Part shown: piece after piece, positions 52,889-62,187 of the stretch
Position numbering within the stretch: position 1 is the first letter of the stretch
Layout of the letters: the number at the start of each line of letters is the position of its first letter
Assembly (NCBI RefSeq): GCF_013140855.1
Contig: NZ_JABBPG010000010.1
Coordinates: 121,196 to 185,195 of the forward strand
Direction: 5' to 3'
DNA from: Pseudoalteromonas caenipelagi
GTDB lineage: Bacteria > Pseudomonadota > Gammaproteobacteria > Enterobacterales > Alteromonadaceae
DNA: 64,000 nucleotides
The notes under the pieces: model-generated
The model's database searches: none
What the model saw: only the letters and a program-made list of their open reading frames with translations
Told to the model about the DNA's origin: nothing
Position numbers and translations under genes: made by a program

Positions 52889-54151
52889 TTATTTAATTTC
52901 AGCGGCTGCTGTAAACTGGCTGACTTTATTCTTTACATCTTCCGCATATTTTCTTTTTGCCTGCTCTTTGGAAAAGTGATGCATATAATCTTTGACGGCC
53001 GCTAGAGGCTCTCTCGCAATAGTCAGCATCTTTTTATTCGCAACAACAGCAGGTGCGCTCATTAACTCGATGGCAGCGTCAATGGCCTTATCCATGTCTT
53101 CTTTTTCAACCACCTCATCAAAAATCAACTTGCCTTCATCCGAGCTTGCCCAGACTTTTTGACCATGCAATATCACTTGCTTGGCAAGCCTGTCGGTGGC
53201 AATCGTCGCCAAACGTAAATTAGCCACGCCAGGGATGATGCCTTCTTTAGCGGCAGGTAAGTTGGCATAACAGCCCTTTTCCCCAATAACATAGTCGCTC
53301 ACCAGCAGCAACTGCATACCTCCGCCGATAGCAAAGGTATCCACGGCGGAAATCCAGGGTTTATCAACAGCGTGTAATTTTGAGGAAAGCTGGCCTTTAT
53401 CCACCCTGACACCGTGGATGAGCTTGTTGACACAACCTAATTCACGGCCTATCAGGAAATCTAAGAAGGTGATTTTTTTATAGTGTAAGTATTTTAAATT
53501 GATGCCGGCACTGAAAACCCGCTTGCCTTGATACTTAGGATGATTAACCGTACCTCCTCTGAGGACACCAACCTTGATATGATCAGCTAAATAAACAATA
53601 TCGATCACCGTTTCAAAATCAGCAACTAATTGATCATCTTCAGCATTCAGCGTGTCCTGATTCAGGAAAGTAATGATCCCGGCATCCCCTTGCTTTTCCA
53701 GCATAAGTGAAGGCAATACCAGCTTACCTGCGGTAATAAACTCTTGCAGCAATGCATAAGAGGATTCCTTAGGAGCTAACATTGCCAATACCAAGTGCAT
53801 GCCCGCATCTTCAGAGCCCAAAACTTCAGATAAAAACAGCGAAGAGATCAAATCCTTCACTTCTTCCTGCTCACCGCCGGCAATTTGTGGGATCAATCTG
53901 GGAAACTGTTCATAAAAGGCATTTGCCAGCTGACCGACTCTTAACTTAAGGCTGAATTCATTCGTCAATGTTTTATATATTGAGACTGCATGCAGGCTGA
54001 AAAACTCTTCCATTAAGGTGTAGAAGGTATCATCAAGTGATGCTTTTTGATGGCCGCCGCCAAGCAAATTTTGAATAGAAGCTTCAATAATGCAAATATC
54101 ACTCCCTAATACTTTAGAAAAGCTAGGGACCATGCCGTTATTTTCAATCAT
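52889..54151 (-). CDS. dpgC: DpgC: cofactor-free 3,5-dihydroxyphenylacetyl-CoA 1,2-dioxygenase
   Basis: About 420 residues from the ATG at 54151 (the frame is open to 54193). The C-terminal crotonase domain parallels Streptomyces DpgC closely: VFSAGINLKYL, FLIGRELGCVNKLIHGV (the RELG Arg that lines the O2/CoA site), ISAVDTFAIGGGMQLLLVSD and LPAAKEGIIPGVANLRL. The longer helical N-terminus is also typical of DpgC. It inserts both oxygen atoms of O2 into the thioester without metal or flavin, giving 3,5-dihydroxyphenylglyoxylate. The presence of this rare enzyme is the strongest marker of the pathway. Confidence 0.93.
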   Translation of the reverse strand: MIENNGMVPSFSKVLGSDICIIEASIQNLLGGGHQKASLDDTFYTLMEEFFSLHAVSIYKTLTNEFSLKLRVGQLANAFYEQFPRLIPQIAGGEQEEVKDLISSLFLSEVLGSEDAGMHLVLAMLAPKESSYALLQEFITAGKLVLPSLMLEKQGDAGIITFLNQDTLNAEDDQLVADFETVIDIVYLADHIKVGVLRGGTVNHPKYQGKRVFSAGINLKYLHYKKITFLDFLIGRELGCVNKLIHGVRVDKGQLSSKLHAVDKPWISAVDTFAIGGGMQLLLVSDYVIGEKGCYANLPAAKEGIIPGVANLRLATIATDRLAKQVILHGQKVWASSDEGKLIFDEVVEKEDMDKAIDAAIELMSAPAVVANKKMLTIAREPLAAVKDYMHHFSKEQAKRKYAEDVKNKVSQFTAAAEIK

Positions 54152-54247
54152 GATTTTTATATTTCTCTTGTTATACAACTCGATTAAAAACAAAGCGTCA
54201 AAGACAAAACAGATATCTTACCTTTGACACAGTCATATTGATAATCC

Positions 54248-54913
54248 TTAGCTCGCCATCGCAAACTGGCGCAGAACCTTATCGCATGCTGCCAATGACA
54301 AACCTATGGTGTCATCAAAGCTGGTGTGATATGCCTCCAGCATTAACCGGCGGCGTACTCTGATATCGTTGAATACCACGTCATGCATTTGAGCGACAAA
54401 ACGCTCAAGGGCGGCATCAGTCTCATCGGCGATTTCATCAATCAAACCGGCCTGGTTAGCTTGAGCTGCATCCATACCTTTGCCCAATAAGATCAGACTA
54501 CGTGATTTGCTGTGTCCGATTTGATTCACTAGGCGGTGGATCAACACACCAGGGAAAATATAAGCTTCCTGCATTACACTGAAAGTAGTGGCGTTTGTGG
54601 CGATTCGGTAATCGGATACTACTAAGATGGCCAAAGCAGCAGCTAAAACATCCGATTCAGCTGTGGTTACCACAAGCGCATCCAGGTTTTCAATTCGGCG
54701 GATCACCTTTTCCCATTTGTGTACCAGATAGACATCTTTTTCGCTTTCCGCATTAAGGCTTTGTATCGGCGCCATCGCTCTGATATTTAAATGAAGCACC
54801 TTTGCGCTCTTATCATTCTCAACCTGTTTACAGATGTTGTTCAGGCTGTTTACCAGCTCTAAGGTGATAGTTGCAGATGCGTCTACTTCATGTTTAATTA
54901 TTGTCATTTCCAT
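54248..54913 (-). CDS. dpgB: DpgB: short enoyl-CoA hydratase-like pathway partner
   Basis: 221 residues, shorter than ordinary crotonases (about 260), as usual for DpgB. LVVTTAESDVLAAALAILVVSDYRI and SVMQEAYIFPGVLIHRL occupy the active-site strand and helix positions, but the glycine-rich oxyanion loop is degenerate. DpgB greatly increases DpgA turnover in the known pathway. The ATG has a good AAGGA site. It lies 16 bp after dpgA and is co-transcribed with it. Confidence 0.88.
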   Translation of the reverse strand: MEMTIIKHEVDASATITLELVNSLNNICKQVENDKSAKVLHLNIRAMAPIQSLNAESEKDVYLVHKWEKVIRRIENLDALVVTTAESDVLAAALAILVVSDYRIATNATTFSVMQEAYIFPGVLIHRLVNQIGHSKSRSLILLGKGMDAAQANQAGLIDEIADETDAALERFVAQMHDVVFNDIRVRRRLMLEAYHTSFDDTIGLSLAACDKVLRQFAMAS

Positions 54914-54929
54914 TTTTCCTTTTATTTTA

Positions 54930-56012
54930 TTATGTCCACTGAACTAAAGCTGTTTCTATTGCCGCCCCGGGTCCCATCGTCATCAATACACCAAAATCTC
55001 CGGGTTTAGGGGTTCCTTCGTTTATCAAACGCTCCAAAGAGAACAAAAACGAGCCACTGGATAAATTTCCAAAATCTTTTAAGACACTACGGGTATGTTT
55101 TAAATCTTTTTTGGTGAGACCCAGGTTAATACATATCGAATCGATAACCTTTTTACCGCCGGAGTGAACCACCCAGTGTTCGATATCACTTACTTTCAGA
55201 TCATGCGGGGTAAGTAAATCGCTGATGACTTGCTCTACCTGAGAGCCAACAACGTAGGGCACATCTTTAGACAGGTAAAAACTGTTTTTTCCGTAATTGT
55301 CGTCCCATGCAAACTTCATGGCATCGATGGCACTGTATTCGGTCAGGCTCAGGTTAGAGAGAATTTGAATAGCATTAGCATGGCTTTGCCCTTCGGGCTC
55401 ACTCATCACAGCGGCTGCACTGGCGCCATCGCCAAACAAGCTGTTAACAACGCATGATTCAATGGTACCGTCAGAAACATAGGCGGCTGAACATATTTCA
55501 GTGCAGACGACAACGGCTAACTTTCCGGGATTGGAATTGGCCCAGTTCTTGACCGCATCCAGGCCATTAAGGCCAGCCGAGCAGCCCATGCCGACGATAT
55601 CTATCCTGTTGCAATGCAGCTTGAGGTTGAGCTCTTTGCAAAAACGAGCACTTAAGCTCGGCACCAGGAAGCCGGTCGAAGTCACACAACAGATACAATC
55701 AATATCCTGGGTCGTCTTATTGATTTTCTCCAAACATTTTTCGATGGCCCGGCTTCCCAACTTAAGGGCTTCGTGCTCATGCCTGTCGATCAACATCGCC
55801 TGGGATTCAGAGTTTGGGTCATTACTATAACCAACCGGAACCGTTAAATGACGCTTTTCAATACCGCTGTTGATGAAAATCCCTCTTAGTCTTTCATCTT
55901 TTAAAGCTAAATGATCAGCCACGTCCTTCTGGATGTAGAATTCCTCAGGAACATCATGAGCGCACGAGAGTATGGCCCCTTTGGAAAATTCATTTTTATT
56001 ACTACAAATCAT
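54930..56012 (-). CDS. dpgA: DpgA: type III polyketide synthase for 3,5-dihydroxyphenylacetyl-CoA
   Basis: 360 residues, chalcone-synthase fold. The catalytic triad is visible: Cys near residue 144 in GMGCSAGLNGL, His near 283 in VVHSGGKKVID and Asn near 316 in DFGNLSSGSFLFSLERL. The C-terminal GPGAAIETALVQW matches the chalcone-synthase GPG loop. DpgA condenses four malonyl-CoA into the C8 chain that cyclises to 3,5-dihydroxyphenylacetyl-CoA. Assignment to DpgA rather than another type III PKS is supported by dpgB and dpgC immediately downstream. No clear ribosome-binding site precedes the ATG. Confidence 0.94.
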   Translation of the reverse strand: MICSNKNEFSKGAILSCAHDVPEEFYIQKDVADHLALKDERLRGIFINSGIEKRHLTVPVGYSNDPNSESQAMLIDRHEHEALKLGSRAIEKCLEKINKTTQDIDCICCVTSTGFLVPSLSARFCKELNLKLHCNRIDIVGMGCSAGLNGLDAVKNWANSNPGKLAVVVCTEICSAAYVSDGTIESCVVNSLFGDGASAAAVMSEPEGQSHANAIQILSNLSLTEYSAIDAMKFAWDDNYGKNSFYLSKDVPYVVGSQVEQVISDLLTPHDLKVSDIEHWVVHSGGKKVIDSICINLGLTKKDLKHTRSVLKDFGNLSSGSFLFSLERLINEGTPKPGDFGVLMTMGPGAAIETALVQWT

Positions 56013-56111
56013 AAATACAACTTTTTATAAAAATTTTATTAATTCTATTACTTGAAAAAACACGGCCATTCCTGCGGAAAACACATGCTCGTTCAAGGTA
56101 TAGTTCCCTAA

Positions 56112-57353
56112 TTACAAATATTTTTTAAGAAACTTGCATAACCTGCGCGTTCCCTCGGCAATCTGTTCAGGACTATAATAGCTATATGCCAGCCTAATAC
56201 CGTTCTTTTCGCCGCTGGCAGCAAGAGAAGGGTATTTGACCGGCATGCAGGCAACCTCATATTCCTTCACGCACTCTTCCAACTTTTCCAGGTCGAACTC
56301 AAAGGGCAAATGGATCATTAAAAAGAATCCCCCTTCGGGTATCTCCCAATGCGCCTGAGAGCCCGACAATTCCTCCGCCAGCACAGCCAGCATGGCATCT
56401 CGCCTTAACCGATATTCTTGTTTGATATCTGATAACCACGGCTGTAATGAATGGTCATGTTCGATCAAGAAGCCGCCCACCAGTTCCTGCGTTAATGCAC
56501 TGGTATTGAGTGTGGTATGGCTTTTTAGGTGGATAAGCTCGCCATCCTTCCCCGCCTTGTCATCATCTAATACCAGATAACCAATTCTGAGGCCCGGGCA
56601 TAAGGTTTTTGAAAATGACCCGACGTAGTACACCAGGCCTTGCGAATCCAGTGATTTAATCGATGCCGGAGCCGTCTGGGAGAATGAAAAACTAGCGTAA
56701 GTGCTGTCTTCAATAATCTTCAAGCCAGTCCTGGCACAGACCTCAAGCAAATCCAATCGGGCTGATTCGGATAGGCAATAGCTCATAGGGTTGTTAAAGC
56801 TAGGGTTGATATAAATCAGCTTAGGATTAAAACCGCTGTCATTCAGGTCCTGCACATAACTTTCCAGCTTGGAAAAATCAAATCCACCGTCAGCATCCTG
56901 CAGAGTATCTAGCGGTACAGAGACCCCTCTTTTACCTAAGATATCCACCAAATTGGAAAAGCTGAAATAACCCGGCTCTATGATAAGCACACAATCGTTT
57001 TCTGAGGTAAGTTCATGCAAAAGCACCAGATTGAATCCTTCCTGGCAACCATTTGTTACCAGTATGGAGTCAGCCGATGCCTCAATATTTTCATCATTGG
57101 CCAACAACTGGCTTAATTGGTGCTGAATCAATCCTTCACTTGGACCATAGCTTAATAAATACTCAATGACCTGTTCATGATCAAATGAATACTGCTCCAT
57201 TAACCTTGCTCTAAACAGCTCCCGGTACCGGTTCAGTTCGAGTCGGTTATATACATCAGGATTAGGACGACCCAGCGCAAGTGAAATCGCGTCCGGATAG
57301 TTACTCGATAATCCATTAATAACTGATAAAATACTCAATTGTAATGTCCTCAA
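56112..57353 (-). CDS. PLP-dependent class I/II aminotransferase (probable phenylglycine aminotransferase)
   Basis: About 413 residues of fold-type I. The substrate region SLALGRPNPDVY, cofactor contacts VTNGCQEGFNLV and YINPSFNNPMSY, and the Schiff-base Lys in GSFSKTLCPGLRIGYLV are all present. Immediately upstream of dpgA, it is the natural candidate to convert 3,5-dihydroxyphenylglyoxylate to 3,5-dihydroxyphenylglycine, the role HpgT plays in glycopeptide clusters. It resembles 2-aminoadipate/MocR-like aminotransferases without the GntR domain. The start is uncertain (TTG at 57353 or a little later). Confidence 0.87.
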   Translation of the reverse strand: MRTLQLSILSVINGLSSNYPDAISLALGRPNPDVYNRLELNRYRELFRARLMEQYSFDHEQVIEYLLSYGPSEGLIQHQLSQLLANDENIEASADSILVTNGCQEGFNLVLLHELTSENDCVLIIEPGYFSFSNLVDILGKRGVSVPLDTLQDADGGFDFSKLESYVQDLNDSGFNPKLIYINPSFNNPMSYCLSESARLDLLEVCARTGLKIIEDSTYASFSFSQTAPASIKSLDSQGLVYYVGSFSKTLCPGLRIGYLVLDDDKAGKDGELIHLKSHTTLNTSALTQELVGGFLIEHDHSLQPWLSDIKQEYRLRRDAMLAVLAEELSGSQAHWEIPEGGFFLMIHLPFEFDLEKLEECVKEYEVACMPVKYPSLAASGEKNGIRLAYSYYSPEQIAEGTRRLCKFLKKYL

Positions 57354-57413
57354 TCTGCCGTCCGCTTTCAGCTAAGCAACAGAAATAATTGATACAGCAT
57401 TTACATGACCGTC

Positions 57414-58028
57414 TTATGAATTACCATACTCAGGCGTCATGATAATTAACCCGGATGAATAGCTTAAACCGGCTTTAGTCACACCTTTCACCGCTTTAAG
57501 GTCATTCAGAGCGCCCATGGCAAACGGGTAGTGATCTTCAGGCCAGTCTTCTTGCGGGTGCATATCATCAACAATATACAAACCACCCGGTTTGAGTAGT
57601 TTTAGCGTTTCTTCAAGGTAGTGGTATTTACCCGGTTCAGCATCAGCAAAAATCAGGTCAAAAGATTGTTCCGGTTGATTTTTCAGATAATCAATTGCAT
57701 CACCGACGATAAAATCGATACGCTTATCATCTTCAAGCGCCTCTCTGGCCACTTTCAAGTAAGTATCTTCACGGTCAATCGTGGTTAAGGTCGAGTTAGG
57801 ACATAAGCCCTCAGCCAGCCAGGCCGTAGCGGCACCTGTGCCAGTTCCCAGTTCCAAGATTCTGCCGTTAGGTTTCGAAGAGACTAACAACCTCATTAAA
57901 GCACCCGAAGCATGATCGGAGGCCATATCAAACCCCAGCTCTTCAGTTCTTTGTTTAATATATTTATGCGCATTCAAGCTAGGTTTGTTGAAGCATTCTA
58001 GGTTAAAGTCGTATTGTTCTTTTTTCAT
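57414..58028 (-). CDS. Class I SAM-dependent (O-)methyltransferase
   Basis: 204 residues from the ATG at 58028, which has AAGGTGA at proper spacing. The SAM motif ILELGTGTGAATAWLAEGL and motif II TIDREDTYLKVAREAL are clear, with IFADAEPGKYHYLEETL and GGLYIVDDM as in caffeoyl-CoA/catechol O-methyltransferases, which use a metal ion. A likely acceptor is a phenolic hydroxyl of the dihydroxyphenylglycine unit, but that is inference. It lies between the ATP-grasp and aminotransferase genes in the same operon. Confidence 0.88.
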   Translation of the reverse strand: MKKEQYDFNLECFNKPSLNAHKYIKQRTEELGFDMASDHASGALMRLLVSSKPNGRILELGTGTGAATAWLAEGLCPNSTLTTIDREDTYLKVAREALEDDKRIDFIVGDAIDYLKNQPEQSFDLIFADAEPGKYHYLEETLKLLKPGGLYIVDDMHPQEDWPEDHYPFAMGALNDLKAVKGVTKAGLSYSSGLIIMTPEYGNS

Positions 58029-58059
58029 AAAATTCACCTTACATTTAAGATTGACATGT

Positions 58060-59307
58060 TTAGTTATTGTTTTGGATGTCAAATATCAAATCGTCCCTTT
58101 GATATTTGAGTAGTGTTGAAAAGTCAGACAGCAGTTGGTTACTATCACTGTTGACTAGGTAAACAAAGCCGGGAAGACCTATGGTATCGACGGTTATGGT
58201 TACCTCTATCCCGGTTTCCGGTAAACCCGAGAAATTTGAAAAAGATGTCAGTTCCTCAATCATAGGAATACCGGGGATCCCTGTTAACTGGCCATCTTTT
58301 TTAAAGAGCAAGGAAACTTCCGCTAAGTGGGCATTTAACTGATAAGCAGATGTCACCGTTTTATTGATAAAAGTTTCCGGGTCCAGGTACATATCGACAC
58401 ACATGCTGACCTGGGTGTAGCCCAACGCCTTGATAAAAGACTCCTCATCGATAGAAGCCCCCATAAGCCGTGCATTTGATTCTATTAACACTGGGCCGCT
58501 TTTTGTTAAGATAACTTCATTATGGGCTGGCCCGTATTGCAGCTCGATCGCCGCCAGTGCATCACAGGTATACTCGCTAAGCAGTTGTCCGGTTGTTGAG
58601 CTGCTGTCACACAAGAGCATACCTTCAAAAAGATAAGCTTTACCGGGACAACGGCTTCTGACCTGTTCCCAGATATCGGTGACATAGACCTTTCCGTTCC
58701 AGCTGAGGGTATTAACAAAATACTGGGTGCCTTCAATAAATTCCTGAACCAACAGCTCATGATTGATGTAGCCCAGCAGATTTTTTTTCCCCAACAAAGC
58801 AACAACCGCTCGCTTGACATCATCCAGTGAATCACAAATGGTCACGCCGTCACTCGCTCCGCTATTCAGGGGCTTGACCACTAAAGGAAAGCTATTATGT
58901 TCCTGAGCCCAGTTAATCAGCTCATCAACAGAAGTTGACTTAAATTGCTTGATTGCTCTGATATTTTGACTTGCCAGGGCTTGATGCGTACAAAACTTAT
59001 TGCGTCTTAATTCGGTTGTGGATGCATGGTTGGTTTCGGCGAGCCCCAGCATGCTGGCCAGTTTTTCCGCCAGTTCAACACCACTATCGGATCCAGCAAT
59101 AACATGGCTGACATTCAGCCTGGCCAGTTCGGCAACCACTTCTTCTTCATTACCTTGGCAGTCAATAGTCTCAATAAAACCAGCTACTCGGGTTTTTCGG
59201 CTGGAATCATTAACAATATGAACACACTTGACGCCACGGTTTATGAACTCCTGCGCCAACTCATTTCCTGTCGACAAGGCATCGACTATCGCAATTATAT
59301 TATTCAA
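58060..59307 (-). CDS. ATP-grasp ligase (L-amino acid ligase type)
   Basis: About 415 residues from a TTG at 59307, chosen because an AAGGA site lies 6 bp upstream. An in-frame ATG at 59364 would overlap the preceding gene. The central ATP-grasp shows FPLVVKPLNSGASDGVTICD, the metal-binding VLIESNARLMG and a preceding HELLVQEFIEGTQYFVNTL. Members such as BacD join amino acids through acyl-phosphates, and related ATP-grasp ligases attach phenylglycine-type units in pheganomycin/resorcinomycin-like pathways. It is expected to form an amide bond in the product independently of the NRPS. Confidence 0.87.
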   Translation of the reverse strand: MNNIIAIVDALSTGNELAQEFINRGVKCVHIVNDSSRKTRVAGFIETIDCQGNEEEVVAELARLNVSHVIAGSDSGVELAEKLASMLGLAETNHASTTELRRNKFCTHQALASQNIRAIKQFKSTSVDELINWAQEHNSFPLVVKPLNSGASDGVTICDSLDDVKRAVVALLGKKNLLGYINHELLVQEFIEGTQYFVNTLSWNGKVYVTDIWEQVRSRCPGKAYLFEGMLLCDSSSTTGQLLSEYTCDALAAIELQYGPAHNEVILTKSGPVLIESNARLMGASIDEESFIKALGYTQVSMCVDMYLDPETFINKTVTSAYQLNAHLAEVSLLFKKDGQLTGIPGIPMIEELTSFSNFSGLPETGIEVTITVDTIGLPGFVYLVNSDSNQLLSDFSTLLKYQRDDLIFDIQNNN

Positions 59308-59338
59308 AATTTTTCCTTTTGATATTTCTTTGGCTGGC

Positions 59339-60790
59339 CTAATTGGTTTGATAATTTTCTTCATCCTGGATGAAGTCCATAATATGGTCGAATGAACTGT
59401 GGAAGAGCCTCTTCGAGATATCTTCAGCAATGATCTGACTGACTTTAGCCACACATTGGATACCCACAGTGGAGAGCACAACATCAGACATACTATAAAG
59501 CCGTGAAATCACCTCCTCACTGTCGCCATGCTTAGATCTGAACTGGTACGATTCACTGAGGATTGGCTGTACGCCTAGCGACAACACATTTTCATCAAAA
59601 ATGACGTCTTTCCAGGTCAGAATATCCTGATGGAAATGCTTCAGTTCAGGTCGAAGCTCCAGGTTATACTGAGGTCCGGTAGCGATGATCAGCTCGTCAA
59701 ACAAATGGGCTTTTTCATTCGAGATAAGTTCGATTTCTTCACGTGAATTGAGTCGCAGATCAGAAATTTTTTCGCCTTCGAGGATATTAATTTTTTCAAT
59801 GTGCTTGATATTGGCAAAATACTCAGGCCTTGGCGCTGAGCGTCCATCCTTGAAAAAAAGTGCCAGCAGCTTAGCCCTGTCCTGCGGCTGCAGGTATTGA
59901 TTGTAGTCCAATACCGGCTGAAGTATGTCTGCTGGCGCCTGACCGCTTTCCTCATCAAAGATCAGGGCATCGTTTCTCCCTCTGGCTAGGATTGTAGAGA
60001 CCCCCTCTCCTTTAGGAAAAATTCTCCGGCTAAACATAGTTAATTGACTGCAACTATGCTCTATCGATGCCGATGCGTTATCGAATGCGGCAGCACCGGA
60101 ACCGATAACCGCGACTCTGCGCCCCTCAAATTTTCGAAAATCGATATCGTCCCAAGCACAATGGATACGGTGTTCCGGCAGCAAACCAACATATTCTTCA
60201 GGCATATGCCAGGCGCCTGAGGCCGTCATTCCTGTCGCCAAACAGACAAACTTTGAAAAATAGACTTGCTGGCCATCACCTTGCCTGGGGATTATTTTGA
60301 AACAATCGGCATCTGTCTGTGATTCAAGCTCAGCCACCTCATACTCATTGATCACATCGATCTCCAGCACTTTCCTGAACCAGGCTAAGTACTCTTTCCA
60401 ATTCTCGGTCGGGATATAATCAAAGCTATCGTACGCTGCTTCGCTGTATTGGGCGCAATACCAGGTTCTAAAGCTTAATAAGGGATTGCCTGACTCCATT
60501 GCTGGGATATTTTTCGGCGTCCGCAAGGCCGGCATCCTGGCAAATGTACTCCAAGGGCCAGGCTTATCTAGCGGCTGTTTATCTAAAACAAGGATCCGTC
60601 CGATCCCCCTCATTTTTAAATTATGCGCCAGAGCAAGACCACACTGCCCCGCCCCGATAATGACAACATCATAAACTTTCTGTCCGGCATCAAAACGGCT
60701 GGGTTTACACCAGCTCTGCTTAGTAAAGTATCTTTTCTGATCCAGATCCTGTTTGATCCATTTTTCTAATTCATTGATAGATAAAACCAT
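59339..60790 (-). CDS. Flavin-containing monooxygenase-like FAD/NAD(P) oxidoreductase
   Basis: 483 residues with two Rossmann motifs: FAD-binding VVIIGAGQCGLALAHNL (about 43-58) and NAD(P)-binding VAVIGSGAAAFDNA (about 225-238). A FATGY-like LATGMTASGAW and a late ATGPQYN also occur. Such enzymes hydroxylate amines or aromatics or perform Baeyer-Villiger oxidation. A role in tailoring the product is inferred from its place between the ligase and the exporter. The substrate is unknown. Confidence 0.85.
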   Translation of the reverse strand: MVLSINELEKWIKQDLDQKRYFTKQSWCKPSRFDAGQKVYDVVIIGAGQCGLALAHNLKMRGIGRILVLDKQPLDKPGPWSTFARMPALRTPKNIPAMESGNPLLSFRTWYCAQYSEAAYDSFDYIPTENWKEYLAWFRKVLEIDVINEYEVAELESQTDADCFKIIPRQGDGQQVYFSKFVCLATGMTASGAWHMPEEYVGLLPEHRIHCAWDDIDFRKFEGRRVAVIGSGAAAFDNASASIEHSCSQLTMFSRRIFPKGEGVSTILARGRNDALIFDEESGQAPADILQPVLDYNQYLQPQDRAKLLALFFKDGRSAPRPEYFANIKHIEKINILEGEKISDLRLNSREEIELISNEKAHLFDELIIATGPQYNLELRPELKHFHQDILTWKDVIFDENVLSLGVQPILSESYQFRSKHGDSEEVISRLYSMSDVVLSTVGIQCVAKVSQIIAEDISKRLFHSSFDHIMDFIQDEENYQTN

Positions 60791-60846
60791 ATTTTTTAAA
60801 TACCACTTAAACTCTATAAAATATTAATAAACTGAACATTACACTT

Positions 60847-62187
60847 TTATCGGAAACCAAGTCCGTTTCTCTGGACCCTTAAATAACCAAACAAGAGGGT
60901 AATCGTTAATAAGAAAAACACCGAGGCAATAGCTATCCACAGCGCCTCAAAATGAGTTCCCCCCGCATCAACAAGTTGATCAGCAACGAAATAAATAAAG
61001 AACATCCCCATTACGAAGTAACTAAAGATAGAGCTGGCCATAATCATGATGCTCTGCTTAAGACACCTGAGAATGGCGATAAGAAAGTACTGAAGAAGAT
61101 CAAAAACCGAACAGATCATCAAAATGGGTATCACCATTTCAATTTTGCCTCTGACACTGTCGGTTAATGCATAGGCACTTTGCACGTAATCAATAAAGTT
61201 GCACAAAATGGTGAATTGTACACACATACAGATCAACAACAGCCCAGCCGCAGTTTTAGCGATTTGAAACACTTCCCTGCGCCCCGCCTCAGCCAGCTTA
61301 CGGCTGATGATGATGCTCATAGCAATACATATACTCGAGGGAATGATAAACATAATCGAAAATAGCGAACGGGTGACTTCATAAGCCGCGATATTTTCGG
61401 TAGAGGTTCCCGAAATATAGTGCATGGACAAGGTGAACAGGATAACTTCAAACAACATAGCTATGCCCAATGGAATCCCTTTGCTCAGCACCACTTTAAT
61501 ATTGGTGAACTTAGGGGAAACATCCTCATCCTGATGATAAAGCTTACGGTTACTGCTGATTTTGCCTTGTGCCTTGTAGGCGAGCACCAGCAGGATCACC
61601 ACATTGGCCAACATGGTTGAAAAAGCAATCTCCCTGATATCCAGCCCCTGATCCTGATGGGCCAGGTACAAATAAGCCACTTTGGCCAGACAGCCGAATA
61701 TCACGGAGATTAAATGAGCATTAAGTATGGCCAGCCCGGACAGAAATCCGCGCAGTGAGAACCCCAAGGTAATAAAGGGTAAACTCAACATCAGAATATC
61801 CAGATACTCTGTCGCCAGAGACTCGACACTTTCCGATGCTGACCAAAAATCTAACAGCAAAGGTTTATAAGCAAAATAACAGGCAATAAACAGCAGAGGT
61901 AAAAGCAATGAGATCAGTAACGCGCTATAAGCAATATCATTGACTTCCCATAACTTTTTATTGCCATCGGCAAAACCTATCAGCTGGGGGATTATGCTAA
62001 ACACCCCGGCAAAAAAGAAAATAACGGGCACAAAAATGCCATATGCCAAAGAAATAGCCGCCAAAGTTTCACTGCTGATATTTGCCGCCGAAATGGAATC
62101 GGCCTGCACCATCAATATCTGCACCCCTTGAGAGATAATCAAAGGGAATGCAAATATTAATAGATTCCTGGCGATATTGAGATTCAT
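60847..62187 (-). CDS. MATE-family multidrug/natural-product exporter
   Basis: 446 residues with twelve predicted membrane segments. It starts NIARNLLIFAFPLIISQGVQ, and its N-half contains GFSLRGFLSGLAILNAHLIS, typical of MATE (NorM/DinF-like) Na+- or H+-coupled antiporters. The ATG overlaps the NRPS stop by 4 bp, so the two are co-transcribed and the protein probably exports the cluster product. Confidence 0.92.
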   Translation of the reverse strand: MNLNIARNLLIFAFPLIISQGVQILMVQADSISAANISSETLAAISLAYGIFVPVIFFFAGVFSIIPQLIGFADGNKKLWEVNDIAYSALLISLLLPLLFIACYFAYKPLLLDFWSASESVESLATEYLDILMLSLPFITLGFSLRGFLSGLAILNAHLISVIFGCLAKVAYLYLAHQDQGLDIREIAFSTMLANVVILLVLAYKAQGKISSNRKLYHQDEDVSPKFTNIKVVLSKGIPLGIAMLFEVILFTLSMHYISGTSTENIAAYEVTRSLFSIMFIIPSSICIAMSIIISRKLAEAGRREVFQIAKTAAGLLLICMCVQFTILCNFIDYVQSAYALTDSVRGKIEMVIPILMICSVFDLLQYFLIAILRCLKQSIMIMASSIFSYFVMGMFFIYFVADQLVDAGGTHFEALWIAIASVFFLLTITLLFGYLRVQRNGLGFR